Part shown: piece by piece, positions 52,988 to 63,988 of the stretch
How the letters are laid out: the number at the start of each line of letters is the position of its first letter
Position numbering within the stretch: the first letter of the stretch is position 1
Assembly: GCF_000346615.1 (NCBI RefSeq)
Contig: NZ_ANNU01000005.1
Coordinates: 186,001 to 250,000 of the forward strand
Direction: 5' to 3'
From: Nafulsella turpanensis ZLM-10
GTDB taxonomy: Bacteria; Bacteroidota; Bacteroidia; Cytophagales; Cyclobacteriaceae
Length of the DNA: 64,000 nucleotides
The notes under the pieces: generated by a model
Told to the model about the DNA's origin: nothing
Databases searched by the model: none
What the model saw: only the letters and a program-made list of their open reading frames with translations
Translations under genes and position numbers: made by a program

Positions 52988-55900
52988 TTACGCTAAAGTA
53001 CGCTTTACTTCCTGTGTTGTAAAGCCTTCGATAACATCGCCTACTTTAATATCATTAAAGTTCTTGATACTGATACCGCATTCGTAACCCTGCTTCACTT
53101 CCTGAACATCGTCCTTAAAGCGTTTCAGCTGGTCGATATCGCCGGTGTATACCACGATACCATCGCGAATCAGGCGGATGCTGTTGTTTCGTTTTACAAA
53201 ACCTTCTGTTACATAACAACCGGCTACGGTACCTACCTTCGAAATCTTAAATACCTCACGTACTTCTACATTACCGGTAATCACTTCCTCTACCGTCGGC
53301 GCCAACATACCTTCCATCGCATCTTTCAGCTCGTTAATGGCATCGTAGATGATAGAGTACAGGCGGATTTCAATCTCTTCCTGCTCAGCCAGCTTACGGG
53401 CACTACCCGATGGGCGAACCTGGAAACCAATTACAATCGCATCGGATGCAGAAGCTAACAGGATATCAGATTCAGAAATCTGACCTACTGCTTTGTGGAT
53501 GATGTTCACCTGGACTTCTTCAGTAGATAGCTTCAATAGTGAGTCAGAAAGTGCTTCCACAGAACCGTCCACGTCACCTTTCACAATCACGTTCAGCTCC
53601 TTAAATGAACCAATGGCCAGTCGACGACCAATTTCATCGAGTGTAATGTGCTTCTTGGTACGCATGCTCTGCTCACGCTGAATCTGCTCGCGCTTGTTCG
53701 CCACTTCACGGGCTTCACGGTCGCTGTCCATTACGTTAAACTTATCGCCTGCCTGTGGTGCACCACTCAGACCAAGCATTTGCACCGGCGTAGAAGGTCC
53801 GGCTTCTTTAATACGGTTGCCCCTATGGTCAAACATGGCTTTTACCTTACCAAAATGCTGACCTGCCAGAAGAATATCGCCAATTCGTAAAGTACCTGCC
53901 TGCACAAGAATGGTGGTTACATACCCACGGCCTTTATCAAGCGTGGCTTCAATAACAGTACCAACGGCTTTCTTATCAGGATTGGCCTTAAGCTCCAGAA
54001 TCTCCGCTTCGAGCAATACTTTCTCCAGCAGGTCGTCGATACCCTGTCCTGTTTTGGCAGATATTTCCTGGCACTGGTATTTACCACCCCAGTCTTCCAC
54101 CAGAATATTAATGTTCGCCAGTTCTTCCCTTATTCTTTCAGGATTGGCTGCAGGCTTATCTATCTTGTTGATGGCAATTACAATTGGTACGCCTGCCACC
54201 TGTGCGTGGTTGATGGCTTCTTTTGTTTGAGGCATCACGTTATCATCGGCTGCTACCACGATAATTACCACGTCGGTAACCTTAGCACCCCTTGCACGCA
54301 TGGCCGTAAAGGCTTCGTGACCCGGTGTATCGAGGAAGGCAACCCGCTTCCCACTTTCGGTTGTTACATCGTAGGCACCAATGTGCTGGGTAATACCCCC
54401 AGCCTCACCGGCTGCTACTTTTGCATCGCGAATGTAGTCGAGCAAGGATGTTTTACCGTGGTCGACGTGACCCATAATAGTAACGATAGGGGCACGGTCA
54501 ACCAAATCTTCCGGAGCATCTTCTTCAACCTCTACCTCCTGCTCATCGTCTTCAGAAGTAAACTCCACATTATAGCCAAACTCATCGGCGATAACGGTAA
54601 TAGCTTCGGCATCGAGTCGCTGGTTAATGGAAACGAACATGCCCAAACTCATACAGGTTGAGATAATTTCGTTTACCGACACATTCATGAGCGATGCCAG
54701 GTCGTTGGCCGAAATAAATTCGGTTACCTTCAGGATTTTTGCATCCTCCTCGGCCTGTAGCTGGCGTTCGTGCTCAGCCTCGGCTGCGGCGTTTCGCTTA
54801 CCCTTACGGTATTTAGAACGGCTTGCACCTTTTCCGCCTTTAGATCCGCCACCACTCAGTTTAGCGAGGGTTTCCTTAATCTGCTCCTGAATTTGCTTAT
54901 CGGTAAGCTCTTCTTTTGGCTGGCGAGAACCTGCAGGACGTCTGCTATCTGTTCTTTTACCTCCAGCAGCGGCTCCTCCTCCACCAGTGTTTCTCTGGTT
55001 ATTGGCTGGCGTAATTGGCCTGTTGGCACCAGTATTGGCACCGGCTTCTCCAGGTTTGCCCAGACGCTTGCGGGGGCGTTTTTTCTTTTTCTTGTCCTTA
55101 TCGTCAGAGGAAGCCACCGGCTTCGCTTTTTTCTTTGAACGTTCCGCTGGAAGTTCAATTTTACCAAGTACTGTAAGCCCTTTGAGCGATTCCGCTCTGG
55201 CAGATATTACCTGGTCTTTTTCCTGAGGTTGGTCTTCTTTTACTATGGCAGATTTATCTTTTGGTGTATCGGCAGCTGGTTGTTCGCCTTTTGCTTCCGG
55301 ACTTTCACCTTTTGCTGGCTTTTCGTCCGCGGCTTCTTTATTTCCTTGGTCTTTATTTTCCGGCGTAGATTTTTCAGCGGCAGGTTTCTGTTCTACGGCA
55401 GGTTTTTCAACAGGGGCAGCTGGCTTTTCGGCTTTAGGCTCCTGTGGCTTTTCAGCTTTCGGCTTTTCTGTTTCTTCCTTAGCCTTTTCAACATACTGCT
55501 CTTCAGCAGGCTGTGTTTTTTCTTTGGCTTCAGGCTTAATGGTAACATTTTTTGCCTCTTCAGTCTTAGGCTTTTCTGCCGGAGCTTCCTCCACCTTAGG
55601 GGCCTCCGCTTTTACCTCCGGTGCAGGTTTTTCAGCCTCCGGCTTTTCTGCTTTAGGAGCTTCTTTTTTGCCGGTAGCTTTTGGTTTTCCTGCAGCATCG
55701 AGGTCTATTTTGCCTACTACTTTAAAGCCTGGCAACTGAGGCTTGCTTACAGAATCCTCCTCCTTTTTATCGGCAGGGGTTTCTTTTGGTGCAGCCGGCT
55801 TTTCAGGCTCTGTTTTTACTGCATTGCTTTTAATAAATATTTCCTCTTCTTCATCTGCTGCCTTTGAACGTGGCTGCTCTTCATCAGAATCTATCACCAC

Positions 55901-56128
55901 ATTCTGGCCGCCTTTTCTGCCAATGGTGAGGCTGGAGGCTTCTTCCTTATCCATCGCCGAAGCAGCGAACTCCTTGGCCAGCATCTGGTACTGGTCGCCG
56001 CTTATTTTGGCGTTCGGATTGTTCTCAACCTCATGCCCTTTGTTGGACAGAAAATCGACAATGGTATCTTTACCAATGTTCAGTTTTCTGGCCGCCTGGC
56101 TTAGCCTCATCATTTTTTCTTCTGCCAT
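52988..56128 (-). CDS. infB: translation initiation factor IF-2
   Basis: IF-2 is a GTPase that places initiator tRNA on the 30S subunit and promotes subunit joining. The 1046-residue product has an N-terminal helical domain (about 1-50), a long disordered Lys/Glu/Pro/Ala-rich linker (about 90-450, repeats such as [16 protein letters not shown]), then the G domain with [16 protein letters not shown] (about residue 551), [15 protein letters not shown] and NKIDKP. Domains II-IV and the C-terminal fMet-tRNA-binding domain follow. The long linker is typical of Bacteroidota IF-2. It closes the rimP-nusA-infB operon. Confidence 0.97.
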   Translation of the reverse strand: MAEEKMMRLSQAARKLNIGKDTIVDFLSNKGHEVENNPNAKISGDQYQMLAKEFAASAMDKEEASSLTIGRKGGQNVVIDSDEEQPRSKAADEEEEIFIKSNAVKTEPEKPAAPKETPADKKEEDSVSKPQLPGFKVVGKIDLDAAGKPKATGKKEAPKAEKPEAEKPAPEVKAEAPKVEEAPAEKPKTEEAKNVTIKPEAKEKTQPAEEQYVEKAKEETEKPKAEKPQEPKAEKPAAPVEKPAVEQKPAAEKSTPENKDQGNKEAADEKPAKGESPEAKGEQPAADTPKDKSAIVKEDQPQEKDQVISARAESLKGLTVLGKIELPAERSKKKAKPVASSDDKDKKKKKRPRKRLGKPGEAGANTGANRPITPANNQRNTGGGGAAAGGKRTDSRRPAGSRQPKEELTDKQIQEQIKETLAKLSGGGSKGGKGASRSKYRKGKRNAAAEAEHERQLQAEEDAKILKVTEFISANDLASLMNVSVNEIISTCMSLGMFVSINQRLDAEAITVIADEFGYNVEFTSEDDEQEVEVEEDAPEDLVDRAPIVTIMGHVDHGKTSLLDYIRDAKVAAGEAGGITQHIGAYDVTTESGKRVAFLDTPGHEAFTAMRARGAKVTDVVIIVVAADDNVMPQTKEAINHAQVAGVPIVIAINKIDKPAANPERIREELANINILVEDWGGKYQCQEISAKTGQGIDDLLEKVLLEAEILELKANPDKKAVGTVIEATLDKGRGYVTTILVQAGTLRIGDILLAGQHFGKVKAMFDHRGNRIKEAGPSTPVQMLGLSGAPQAGDKFNVMDSDREAREVANKREQIQREQSMRTKKHITLDEIGRRLAIGSFKELNVIVKGDVDGSVEALSDSLLKLSTEEVQVNIIHKAVGQISESDILLASASDAIVIGFQVRPSGSARKLAEQEEIEIRLYSIIYDAINELKDAMEGMLAPTVEEVITGNVEVREVFKISKVGTVAGCYVTEGFVKRNNSIRLIRDGIVVYTGDIDQLKRFKDDVQEVKQGYECGISIKNFNDIKVGDVIEGFTTQEVKRTLA

Positions 56129-56254
56129 ACGATTTTCTCTGCCTTTATTTAATTTATTCTCTGCCTATTCAATTCTTGGGCCCCGCTTTATGGTAAAACC
56201 ATCCGTTCCTGCTGAGCCCTCCGTGGAGAGAACAGCTAGAACGTGCGAAGGCGC

Positions 56255-57499
56255 TTATTCTTCAAACTCCTGGCTCAGGATCTGGTAGATCTCATCGATC
56301 GTTTCTTCTTCCAGATCGGTACGACGGGCAAGATCTTCCTTTGTGAGGGACAGAACACTCTTAGCAGTATCCAGGCCAACACGTCTCAGCTCCTTAATTA
56401 CCCAGTCTTCTATTTCATCGGAAAACTCAACCAGCGCCACGTCTTCCTCGTCAATGCTTTCCACATCGCGGAATACATCTATTTCGAGTCCAACCAGCTT
56501 AGAGGCCAGTTTAATATTTTGTCCGCCACGGCCAATAGCCAGCGATACCTGATCAGGCTTCAGGAATACAGATACCCTTCCGGATTCTGCATCTATCCGC
56601 ATGCTTGTGATTTTTGCAGGGCTTAATGCGCGTGCAATATACAGTTCTTTATTCTCTGTATAATTAATCACATCAATATTTTCGTTCTGCAACTCCCGCA
56701 CAATGCTGTGAATACGGGAGCCTTTCATTCCCACACAGGCGCCTACAGGGTCGATACGGTCGTCGTACGACTCTACCGCTACCTTTGCCCGCTCACCAGG
56801 TTCACGCACTACCTTTTTCATGGTAATGAGGCCGTCGTATATTTCGGGCACTTCTGCTTCGAACAGGCGCTCCAGGAATACCGGAGAGGTACGCGAAAGA
56901 ATGATTTTTGGCGTACCATTTACCATTTCCACACGGTGGATAATAGCCTTTACCGATTCTCCTTTGCGGAAGCGGTCTTTCGGAATCTGCTCGCCTTTTG
57001 GCAGGCTTAGTTCATTTCCTTCCGGATCTATCAGTAGCACCTCGCGACCAAGCGTCTGGTATACCTCCGCATTAATCATTTCGCCAACCTGGCCAATATA
57101 GTTCTGGAACAGGATGTCCTTCTCCAGGTCTTTTACTTTTTGAATGAGCGTTTGCCGTGCAGTCATTACGGCCCGGCGACCAAAATCTTCGAGTTTTACC
57201 TCTTCGGCCACTTCTTCGCCTATTTCAAAATCGGGCTCAATTTTACGGGCATCCGACAGGCTTATTTTATCGTGGTCCCAAATATCTTCTGAATTATCAT
57301 CGACGATTTCACGGAAGCGCCAAATCTCCAGGTCGCCCTTATCGGCATTAATGATAATGTCGAAGTTGTCATCCGTCTCATACTTCTTTCGGATCATGGT
57401 TCTGAACACATCTTCCAGAATCCGGATCATCGTCGGACGATCTATATTTTTTCTTTTTGCAAACTCAGCAAAATTTTCGATTAAGGTTCCGCTGCTCAT
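56255..57499 (-). CDS. nusA: transcription termination/antitermination factor NusA
   Basis: NusA binds RNA polymerase and RNA and modulates pausing and termination. The 414-residue product has the N-terminal polymerase-binding domain (about 1-130), an S1 domain (about 135-200) and two KH domains (about 205-345, containing ACVGMKGSRIHSIVREL and VSLAIGRGGQNIKLASKL). A short acidic C-terminal region (DLEEETIDEIYQILSQEFEE) ends the protein; there are no long C-terminal acidic repeats as in E. coli. It lies between rimP (five-base gap) and infB (126-base gap) on the minus strand, the classical order. Confidence 0.96.
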   Translation of the reverse strand: MSSGTLIENFAEFAKRKNIDRPTMIRILEDVFRTMIRKKYETDDNFDIIINADKGDLEIWRFREIVDDNSEDIWDHDKISLSDARKIEPDFEIGEEVAEEVKLEDFGRRAVMTARQTLIQKVKDLEKDILFQNYIGQVGEMINAEVYQTLGREVLLIDPEGNELSLPKGEQIPKDRFRKGESVKAIIHRVEMVNGTPKIILSRTSPVFLERLFEAEVPEIYDGLITMKKVVREPGERAKVAVESYDDRIDPVGACVGMKGSRIHSIVRELQNENIDVINYTENKELYIARALSPAKITSMRIDAESGRVSVFLKPDQVSLAIGRGGQNIKLASKLVGLEIDVFRDVESIDEEDVALVEFSDEIEDWVIKELRRVGLDTAKSVLSLTKEDLARRTDLEEETIDEIYQILSQEFEE

Positions 57500-57504
57500 C
57501 TCCG

Positions 57505-57975
57505 TTATTTAAATGATACTAGTACAATCATATTTTTTATATCATCGTGGTTTATCTGTATTTCCTGCGTGGTGGTTTTCTTGCCTTCTTTCCGTTCCTC
57601 ATCGAGGCGGATGGCTTCTTCTGTTACCTCCAGCAGCTTGCCGGTTTTTTCGCTACCGTCCTTAAGTGCCACTTTTACCTTACGACCCAGGTGCTTAGGG
57701 TACTGCCGCTTAAACTTTAGCGGAAATTCCACGCCCGGCGAAGAAACCTCCAGCCGGTAAGCCTCCTCCATGATGTCCTTCTCCTCCAGATCTGCCGAAA
57801 GTTTACGGCTTATTTCGGCACATTTATCGATGTTTACGCCTTCGTCTCCATCGATTAGCACCAGTATCTTATTCTTCTTCGTCGAGCCGGATACTACTAC
57901 CTCTACCAGAAAGAGATCCGGCTGAGAGGCCAGGTAACTCTGCACCAAATCTTCGATATACTTTTTAACATCCAT
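57505..57975 (-). CDS. rimP: ribosome maturation factor RimP
   Basis: RimP assists assembly of the 30S subunit. From the ATG at 57975 the product has 156 residues, the usual size; an upstream in-frame ATG would add 12 residues of no family character. VEVVVSGSTKKNKILVLIDG, CAEISRKLSADLEE and EVSSPGVEFPLKFKRQYPKH are typical RimP segments, and the C-terminal SH3-like domain carries KVALKDGSEKTGKLLEV. It is first in the rimP-nusA-infB operon and has a good promoter upstream. Confidence 0.95.
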   Translation of the reverse strand: MDVKKYIEDLVQSYLASQPDLFLVEVVVSGSTKKNKILVLIDGDEGVNIDKCAEISRKLSADLEEKDIMEEAYRLEVSSPGVEFPLKFKRQYPKHLGRKVKVALKDGSEKTGKLLEVTEEAIRLDEERKEGKKTTTQEIQINHDDIKNMIVLVSFK

Positions 57976-58011
57976 CCGGCACTCGTTTTCATTAAAGAAA
58001 AGAGGGGACAT

Positions 58012-58316
58012 CGAACGTGTCCCCCCTTTAGAAACTTTATTTTAGCGGCAAATTTAATTGAATATTCAGATTAAAGCAAACAATTTAATTGTTTAGCGAT
58101 AAGAATTATTTCATGCTGCCGTTAATTTTAGTTAGCAATCGGGAGATGGACAGTAAATTCCTCTTAATCAGGCGGTCTGTCCTGTTAATTTCATAGTTCT
58201 AACACTTATTTTATAGAAATTAGTTTCCAGAACAGGGACTTTCCCTTATCCAGGGGTAGTTTTATAAGCAGGAACAGAAAATAATATCCGTTTTAGCTGC
58301 TATTTTTTACGAATGC
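58012..58316. other. Divergent intergenic region between rimP and cysS
   Basis: It holds the rimP promoter at 58049-58080; the cysS -7 box lies just beyond at 58331. I see no gene. Confidence 0.5.
58049..58080 (-). promoter_or_regulatory. Promoter of the rimP-nusA-infB operon
   Basis: On the minus strand TTTG (58077-58080), a 20-base spacer and TAAATTTG (58049-58056) match the consensus exactly. Its leader to rimP is about 70 bases. Confidence 0.7.
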
Positions 58317-58330
58317 ATGGCACATTCTTT

Positions 58331-58338
58331 TAAATTTG
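58331..58338 (+). promoter_or_regulatory. -7 box directly upstream of cysS
   Basis: TAAATTTG is an exact match and ends five bases before the ATG at 58344, so cysS mRNA may be leaderless. Confidence 0.55.
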
Positions 58339-58343
58339 CGTCC

Positions 58344-59834
58344 ATGATACCTCCATTACGTGTTTATAATACCCTTACAAGGGAAAAAGAAGTTTTTGAA
58401 CCCCTTAACGCGCCTTTTGTAGGCATGTATGTATGTGGCCCTACTGTTTACAATGATGTACACCTGGGCAATGTCCGTACTTTTTTAAGCTTCGATGTAA
58501 TGTACCGCTACCTGCAGCACCAGGGCTACAAGGTGCGCTATGTGCGAAATATAACGGACGTAGGCCACCTGCTGGACGAAAGCGGAGAAGGGGAAGATAA
58601 AATATCGAGAGCTGCCCGCCTGGAACAACTCGAGCCAATGGAGGTCGTACAGCGCTATACTAACCGCTTCCATGAAGTACTGTCGCTCTTCAACTTTTTA
58701 CCCCCGAGCATAGAACCTACCGCCACCGGCCATATACTGGAGCAGATAAAGTTAACAAAGGCGCTTATTGAAAAGGGACTGGCCTACGAAGTGGATGGCT
58801 CGGTTTATTTTGACGTAAACAAATACAACCAGGACCACACCTATGGTAAACTCAGTGGCCGGAATGTGGAAGAGCTGATTGCCGGACAGCGGGAACTGGA
58901 GGGGCAGGCCGAAAAGCGGAACAGCATTGACTTTGCCCTCTGGAAAAAGGCATCGCCCGAACATATTATGCGCTGGGATTCTCCCTGGGGCCCTGGTTTT
59001 CCGGGCTGGCACCTGGAGTGTACTGTCATGAGCACGAAATACCTTGGTGAGCGCTTCGATATACATGGTGGTGGTATGGACCTTAAATTCCCGCACCACG
59101 ATTGCGAAATTGCCCAATCGGTAGGGGGCTATGGGCAGGAGCCGGCTAAATACTGGCTGCACACGAATATGGTAACCATTAACGGGCAAAAGATGAGCAA
59201 AAGCCTGGGCAACAGCATTCTGCCTTCCGAGCTTATCTCAGGCAAGCACCCGCTGCTCGACCAGGCCTACAGCCCCATGATCATCCGCTTCTTTATGCTG
59301 CAATCGCACTACAGCAGTACGCTCGATTTTTCGAACGAAGCACTAAAGGCGGCACAAAAAGGCTACATAAAGCTCATGAACGGGTTACGGATTGCGAAAG
59401 AACTGGAATTTACAGGCGATAGCGATAGTAAGGTAAACGAAAAGGCTCAAAAGCAGGTAGAAGGGCTGTGCGATAACTGCTACCGGGCCATGAACGACGA
59501 CTTTAATACTGCCCAAACCATTGCGCACCTTTTTAACCTGCTCAAGAAAATCAACTCCATCCAAACCGGCGCCTTATCTCCTGCCGAATTAGGAGAAGAA
59601 ACCTTTGGACGGATGCTGAAGACCTTTTTATCCTTTACCGAAGAGGTGCTGGGCCTGAAGGAAGAGAACAGGGTACAACCGGAGGCCCTGATTGGAGCCC
59701 TGCTGGATATTTATAAGGAAGCCAAAACGAGCAAAGACTACGATAAGGTGGACCAGATACGCAGCAGCCTCCGAAACAGCGGCATTGTGGTAAAAGACAT
59801 GAAGGATGGGATTGACTGGGCATATGAGGAGTAA
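58344..59834 (+). CDS. cysS: cysteinyl-tRNA synthetase
   Basis: CysS charges tRNA-Cys. From ATG 58344 the product has 496 residues. An earlier in-frame ATG (58317) lies upstream of a consensus -7 box, so it is rejected. The N-terminus has [20 protein letters not shown] (HIGH-type motif and the zinc Cys), WHLECTVMS and the zinc-site [21 protein letters not shown] is the KMSKS loop (about 285), followed by the helical anticodon-binding domain. The length is normal. It stands alone on the plus strand, divergent from rimP. Confidence 0.96.
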   Translation: MIPPLRVYNTLTREKEVFEPLNAPFVGMYVCGPTVYNDVHLGNVRTFLSFDVMYRYLQHQGYKVRYVRNITDVGHLLDESGEGEDKISRAARLEQLEPMEVVQRYTNRFHEVLSLFNFLPPSIEPTATGHILEQIKLTKALIEKGLAYEVDGSVYFDVNKYNQDHTYGKLSGRNVEELIAGQRELEGQAEKRNSIDFALWKKASPEHIMRWDSPWGPGFPGWHLECTVMSTKYLGERFDIHGGGMDLKFPHHDCEIAQSVGGYGQEPAKYWLHTNMVTINGQKMSKSLGNSILPSELISGKHPLLDQAYSPMIIRFFMLQSHYSSTLDFSNEALKAAQKGYIKLMNGLRIAKELEFTGDSDSKVNEKAQKQVEGLCDNCYRAMNDDFNTAQTIAHLFNLLKKINSIQTGALSPAELGEETFGRMLKTFLSFTEEVLGLKEENRVQPEALIGALLDIYKEAKTSKDYDKVDQIRSSLRNSGIVVKDMKDGIDWAYEE

Positions 59835-60015
59835 GATGGTGGCTGGTGATGTAATGAAGTTGGCAGTTGCCATAGCCAACGAAATGAGGCTATTGCCCGC
59901 CATTAGCTTTTACCCACTCTCCTGATTCTGTAGCCCCGGCCTTTGGCCCGGGTTAAAAACCAAATTAAAGGCATGTTCTTTGCTAAAGCAGAGATAAAAG
60001 TAGAAACAATATTTT

Positions 60016-61056
60016 ATGCAGTTATCCTATAAAAGTTTTTTTGGGGCCCTGGCCTTAAGCGCAGCCCTTTTAAGTTGTAATAATGATGGTCCTTCGCAGG
60101 AAGCGGTAGAAGCACCCGCAGAACCTACAGTTGCAAAACTTGAAGGGGTGGAAGTCCCTTCTTTTGATGCCGACTCGGCCTATAGCTATGTCGATAAGCA
60201 GGTAAACTTTGGCCCACGGGTACCCAATACCCCCGAACACCGCGAGGCGGGCGATTACCTGGTAAGGAAACTGGAGGAATTTGGTGCCGAAGTAAAGGTA
60301 CAGGAGTTCGAGGCCACTGCTTTCGACGGAACGGTATTGCAGCTTCGAAATATAATCGGGAGCTATAAGCCGGAAGCACAAAAAAGAGTGTTACTGGCTG
60401 CCCACTGGGATACCCGCCCTTTTGCCGACAAGGAAGAAGATGAAAGCCTCCACAACCAGCCTATTGCCGGTGCCAACGATGGAGGTAGCGGCGTAGCTGT
60501 TCTGCTGGAAATAGCCCGGCTTATTAATCAGAATGAAGGCCCCCAGGTGGGAGTCGATATTATTTTCTTCGATGGTGAAGATTATGGTGAGCCGGAATTT
60601 TTGCCGATGGAAGACAGAGAGCCGAACCGCACATACTGGTGCCTGGGCTCACAGTACTGGGCCGAAAATAAGCATGTGCCTAATTACACTGCTTACTTTG
60701 GCATTTTGCTCGATATGGTAGGGGCTGAAAACGCACAGTTCTGGCGCGAAGGTTACTCCCGCGAATATGCACCAAGTGTACTCAAGCGAGTGTGGGCATG
60801 GGGCCACGAATTAGGCTACAGCCGCTACTTTAAATACAGCAACAGTGAGGCTATTATTGATGACCATGTATTTATGAACCGTGCCGGTGTGCCATCAATC
60901 GATATTATCGACTACGACCCTGCCTCTGACTTCTACTTTGGAGATTACCATCATACCCTGAAGGACGATATGGGCATCATCAGCAAAGAAACCCTAAAAG
61001 CGGTGGGCGAAACGGTTCTTCATACCATTTACCATGAACCGGGCGCCGGTGCTTAA
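60016..61056 (+). CDS. M28-family peptidase/glutaminyl cyclase-like lipoprotein
   Basis: The 346-residue lipoprotein (lipobox ALLSC at about residue 21) has a zinc M28 fold. LAAHWDTRPFADKEED, ANDGGSGVAVLLEIARLI, VDIIFFDGEDYGEPEF and HHTLKDDMGIIS hold the metal and catalytic residues. It is related to glutaminyl-peptide cyclotransferases and aminopeptidases; I cannot choose between the two. It would act in the periplasm or at the outer membrane. It stands alone with 181 bases of upstream DNA. A hairpin lies just past its end at 61106-61125. Confidence 0.9.
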   Translation: MQLSYKSFFGALALSAALLSCNNDGPSQEAVEAPAEPTVAKLEGVEVPSFDADSAYSYVDKQVNFGPRVPNTPEHREAGDYLVRKLEEFGAEVKVQEFEATAFDGTVLQLRNIIGSYKPEAQKRVLLAAHWDTRPFADKEEDESLHNQPIAGANDGGSGVAVLLEIARLINQNEGPQVGVDIIFFDGEDYGEPEFLPMEDREPNRTYWCLGSQYWAENKHVPNYTAYFGILLDMVGAENAQFWREGYSREYAPSVLKRVWAWGHELGYSRYFKYSNSEAIIDDHVFMNRAGVPSIDIIDYDPASDFYFGDYHHTLKDDMGIISKETLKAVGETVLHTIYHEPGAGA

Positions 61057-61105
61057 AAAACATGGCCGGCAAAAAGATAAATTCAGAAATAAAAATTAAA
61101 AAATA

Positions 61106-61125
61106 AAAGCGCTGTTTAGCGCTTT
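61106..61125. terminator. Hairpin at the 3' ends of the M28 peptidase and small membrane-protein genes
   Basis: AAAGCGCT (61106-61113) pairs with AGCGCTTT (61118-61125). It contains the stop codon of the minus-strand gene (61116-61118). Confidence 0.55.
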
Positions 61126-61328
61126 ATTCTTTTGTCGTCTTCTTTTCCGAAGGTTAAAACTACCCCTAAACCTGAGAAGGTCCAGAAAATGGCCATAATA
61201 ATCATCCAGGAGTTTTCGAAGAAGGGAACATTATGTCCGGTCGGTTTATCTGCGACTAACAAGCCAAAGATGGAAAAGGCCAGAGCCACCAAACCAAAGA
61301 AAAGCATTACAAAGCCAGCTATACGCAT
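61116..61328 (-). CDS. Small membrane protein, 70 residues
   Basis: From the ATG at 61328 the product has 70 residues with two membrane helices (MRIAGFVMLFFGLVALAFSI and, later, MIIMAIFWTFSGLGVVLTFG) and a charged tail. A longer TTG start at 61364 would lie inside a TAnnTTTG promoter box (plus-strand CAAATATA at 61362-61369), so the ATG is preferred. It recalls small Bacteroidota membrane proteins of unknown function. A hairpin overlaps its stop. Confidence 0.6.
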   Translation of the reverse strand: MRIAGFVMLFFGLVALAFSIFGLLVADKPTGHNVPFFENSWMIIMAIFWTFSGLGVVLTFGKEDDKRIKR

Positions 61329-61361
61329 TCTTTCTTTTTTTAAATGAGTCGTTTTATTCCA

Positions 61362-61369
61362 CAAATATA
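61362..61369 (-). promoter_or_regulatory. -7 box upstream of the 70-residue membrane protein
   Basis: CAAATATA reads TATATTTG on the minus strand, an exact match. It decides the start at 61328 over TTG 61364. Confidence 0.45.
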
Positions 61370-61514
61370 TTCCTTAATACAGACTTTCGCACGCTCAGGT
61401 ACATTTTTATCCAATGAAAAAAATGTGGTGGGTAATACGGACAATAAAATCGGGCAGGAGGGCAGGTCCGGTATCCGGAATAAATCTTTCCAGCTCTCTC
61501 CCCAATACAAGCGT

Positions 61515-62375
61515 TTATTTAAGAATATTCAGCAGATAGGCTCCATAGCCGCTCTTTACTAAAGGGCGGGCAAGCTTTTCCAGCTCCTCTTCCCCGATAA
61601 ATTTCATCCGGTAAGCTACTTCCTCAATACAGCCAATCTTAAGACCTTGTCTCTCTTCTATCACCTGCACAAACTGCCCTGCCTGCATAAGAGAGGCAAA
61701 GGTACCTGTGTCGAGCCAGGCAGTTCCGCGACTCAGAATACCGACCTTCAGTTTTCCCTGCCGCAAATATTCTTTGTTAACATCTGTAATTTCCAGTTCT
61801 CCCCTTGGGCTCGGCTCCAGGTTTCGGGCAATTTCTTTCACCTGATTGTCATAGAAGTAAAGTCCGGGTACGGCATAGTTGGACTTGGGCTGCAGGGGCT
61901 TTTCCTCAATCGATACCACCTGCTGATCATTATTAAACTCTACCACGCCGTACCGCTCCGGGTCCTGCACATGATAAGCATACACCACCCCACCATCTGG
62001 ATTAATATTGCTCTGGAGCAGTTTAGCCAGGCCGGAGCCATAAAAGATGTTATCGCCCAGTATAAGGGCTACTTTATCATTGCCAATAAAATCGGCTCCT
62101 ATGGTAAATGCCTGGGCCAGTCCTTTGGGCTCTGGCTGCACGGCATAAGAAAAGCTGCAGCCTAAATCCTTACCATCTCCTAATAAGCGCTCGAAGTGCG
62201 GCAGGTCGTGAGGGGTGGAAATAATGAGGATTTCGCGGATGCCTGCCATCATGAGTACCGACAGCGGGTAGTAAATCATCGGCTTGTCGTATACAGGCAT
62301 CAGTTGTTTGCTTACCGCCAGGGTAAGCGGGTGCAGGCGTGTGCCGGAGCCTCCGGCCAGTATAATTCCTTTCAT
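61515..62375 (-). CDS. rfbA: glucose-1-phosphate thymidylyltransferase
   Basis: RfbA makes dTDP-glucose from dTTP and glucose-1-phosphate, the first step to dTDP-rhamnose and related surface sugars. The 286-residue product opens [20 protein letters not shown], with [32 protein letters not shown]-type [11 protein letters not shown] and [13 protein letters not shown] motifs. The length is normal. No other dTDP-sugar gene (rfbB, C, D) is nearby, so the pathway is dispersed or continues outside the window. Confidence 0.94.
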   Translation of the reverse strand: MKGIILAGGSGTRLHPLTLAVSKQLMPVYDKPMIYYPLSVLMMAGIREILIISTPHDLPHFERLLGDGKDLGCSFSYAVQPEPKGLAQAFTIGADFIGNDKVALILGDNIFYGSGLAKLLQSNINPDGGVVYAYHVQDPERYGVVEFNNDQQVVSIEEKPLQPKSNYAVPGLYFYDNQVKEIARNLEPSPRGELEITDVNKEYLRQGKLKVGILSRGTAWLDTGTFASLMQAGQFVQVIEERQGLKIGCIEEVAYRMKFIGEEELEKLARPLVKSGYGAYLLNILK

Positions 62376-62470
62376 AAACTAAGAAGCAAAGGCTTTATTT
62401 CAGAATAATCACCCATTTACTGGGCAGAACATCATGACCGAAAGATAAGATACTACTGTTAAAGCAGCAA

Positions 62471-63988
62471 CTACAGCGGGGAAGAATAAGGGATTTGCAC
62501 GATAAAGGTAGTGCCCTTCCCTTCCTGGCTCCTGAGGGTAATGTCGCCATTTAATTTTAATACCGCCTGTTTAACAATGTACAGGCCGAGCCCCGAGCCG
62601 GAGTCCATTTGTGTAGCCCTGAAAAACCGGTCAAATACCCGGCCCTGCAGGTCTTTTGGTATACCAATACCGTTATCTGTAATTTCGAGCCGGATGCCCG
62701 GCGCCTCTTCCGTTAACGTTACTTTTACCTCCGGACTGCAGTCAGATGAGTACTTAATGGCATTTTCAAGCAGGTTTTGCAAAATAGTCCGCAACAGGCT
62801 TTCATCCAGCTTCAGCTCCTCCGGCACATTCACTTCTTTAACAAAGCGTATTTTTCCAAACCGTGGCAAATTGGTAAAAGTTTGCAGGCAGTCATCTACC
62901 AGGTGAGAAAGGTTCGTATGGCCAGCGGCCGGCATTGCCTGCCTGATTTTAGAAAGTTTAAGCGTATCGCTCACCACCCGGTGAAGGCGGCTGATACCCC
63001 CATGGTAATAGCCAACGTATTCCATTACTTTCTCATCTCCTTTAAAATCATGCTCTACCAGGGCATAGAGGCTTAACAGGGAGTTCAGGGGGCCCTTCAA
63101 ATCGTGCGAAAGCCGGTCGATGAAGAGCTCTGTTTCCTCCTGCCGAAGCTGTATGGCCTCTTCCTGCTTCTTTAAGGCATCAATGTCGTGTAAAACCGCC
63201 AGCCTGCCTGCCTTTCCGGTAGAAGGGTTAAAAGGCAGGGAACAGAGTGTCAGGCGCATCCAGCGGGTCTGGCCATTCCGGAGCCGAAGCATTACCTGCT
63301 CCTCGGCTTCCTCTAACGCTCCTGCCAGCAGCATTTCTTTCATTTTATTAATCTGCTGAACACTTTCCGGAAAAAGAACCTCCTCCATACCAGGTACCGA
63401 AAAGTCTTTCAGGCTATAGGCACTTAGCTCAAGAAATTTCTGGTTTGCCTTCTTCAGCTCCTGCCGGTCATCGTACAGGAGAGAAGGGAACGGCAGCACA
63501 TCGAACCACCAGTCGTCACCTGTTGTAGCTTTTGGGACAATTTTAGGCTCCTCCCTTTTAAGAGGAGCCGGCTCAGCTACCACCTCTTCCAGAAAAAGAA
63601 CATCCTTTGCGGGCCGTATTAAAAAATTTACCGGCCCGGCACCTTGCTGTAAGCAGCGGATACTGGCATTACAGCTATTACCATGGTGGCTGGCAAGCAG
63701 GAGTTTACGGCTGAGCAGCCGCTGGTCGACCGGCCTTAGCCTATCGAGCAAATTGAGGTGCTGCAGGTTGCCCGCCAAAGCAAACTGCTCACAGAAGCGG
63801 GCGTTCGCCTGCACAATCTTTCCATCATGCCGGACAATGGAAAAAGCCTGTGTGGCGCTTTTAAGCAAAGCAAGCTCATCCGCTGAAAGAACAGGAACAG
63901 CTATAACTGAATCCTGTGCCTCCTTCTCATACCCCGACCTTTCATCAGGGGCATGTTTTAAAGCCGGATTATTTTTGGGGGTCTTCAT
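62471..63988 (-). CDS. PAS-domain sensor histidine kinase
   Basis: The 505-residue soluble protein has two PAS-type regions (about 40-135 and 160-275), then a HisKA domain with His295 (FIDRLSHDLKGPLNSLL) and a HATPase domain (about 395-505) with NLLENAIKYSS, DNGIGIPKDL and SGLGLYIVKQ. It has no membrane segment or receiver domain. Its start (MKTPKNNPALKHAPDERSGY) lies 12 bases from the window end, so upstream context is missing. It reads an internal signal and probably passes phosphate to a regulator elsewhere. Confidence 0.92.
   Translation of the reverse strand: MKTPKNNPALKHAPDERSGYEKEAQDSVIAVPVLSADELALLKSATQAFSIVRHDGKIVQANARFCEQFALAGNLQHLNLLDRLRPVDQRLLSRKLLLASHHGNSCNASIRCLQQGAGPVNFLIRPAKDVLFLEEVVAEPAPLKREEPKIVPKATTGDDWWFDVLPFPSLLYDDRQELKKANQKFLELSAYSLKDFSVPGMEEVLFPESVQQINKMKEMLLAGALEEAEEQVMLRLRNGQTRWMRLTLCSLPFNPSTGKAGRLAVLHDIDALKKQEEAIQLRQEETELFIDRLSHDLKGPLNSLLSLYALVEHDFKGDEKVMEYVGYYHGGISRLHRVVSDTLKLSKIRQAMPAAGHTNLSHLVDDCLQTFTNLPRFGKIRFVKEVNVPEELKLDESLLRTILQNLLENAIKYSSDCSPEVKVTLTEEAPGIRLEITDNGIGIPKDLQGRVFDRFFRATQMDSGSGLGLYIVKQAVLKLNGDITLRSQEGKGTTFIVQIPYSSPL

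Noticed and set aside
55229-55867. Long plus-strand frame opposite the infB linker
   Set aside because: The Phe/Leu/Arg-rich product is the complement of the Lys/Glu/Ala-rich IF-2 linker.
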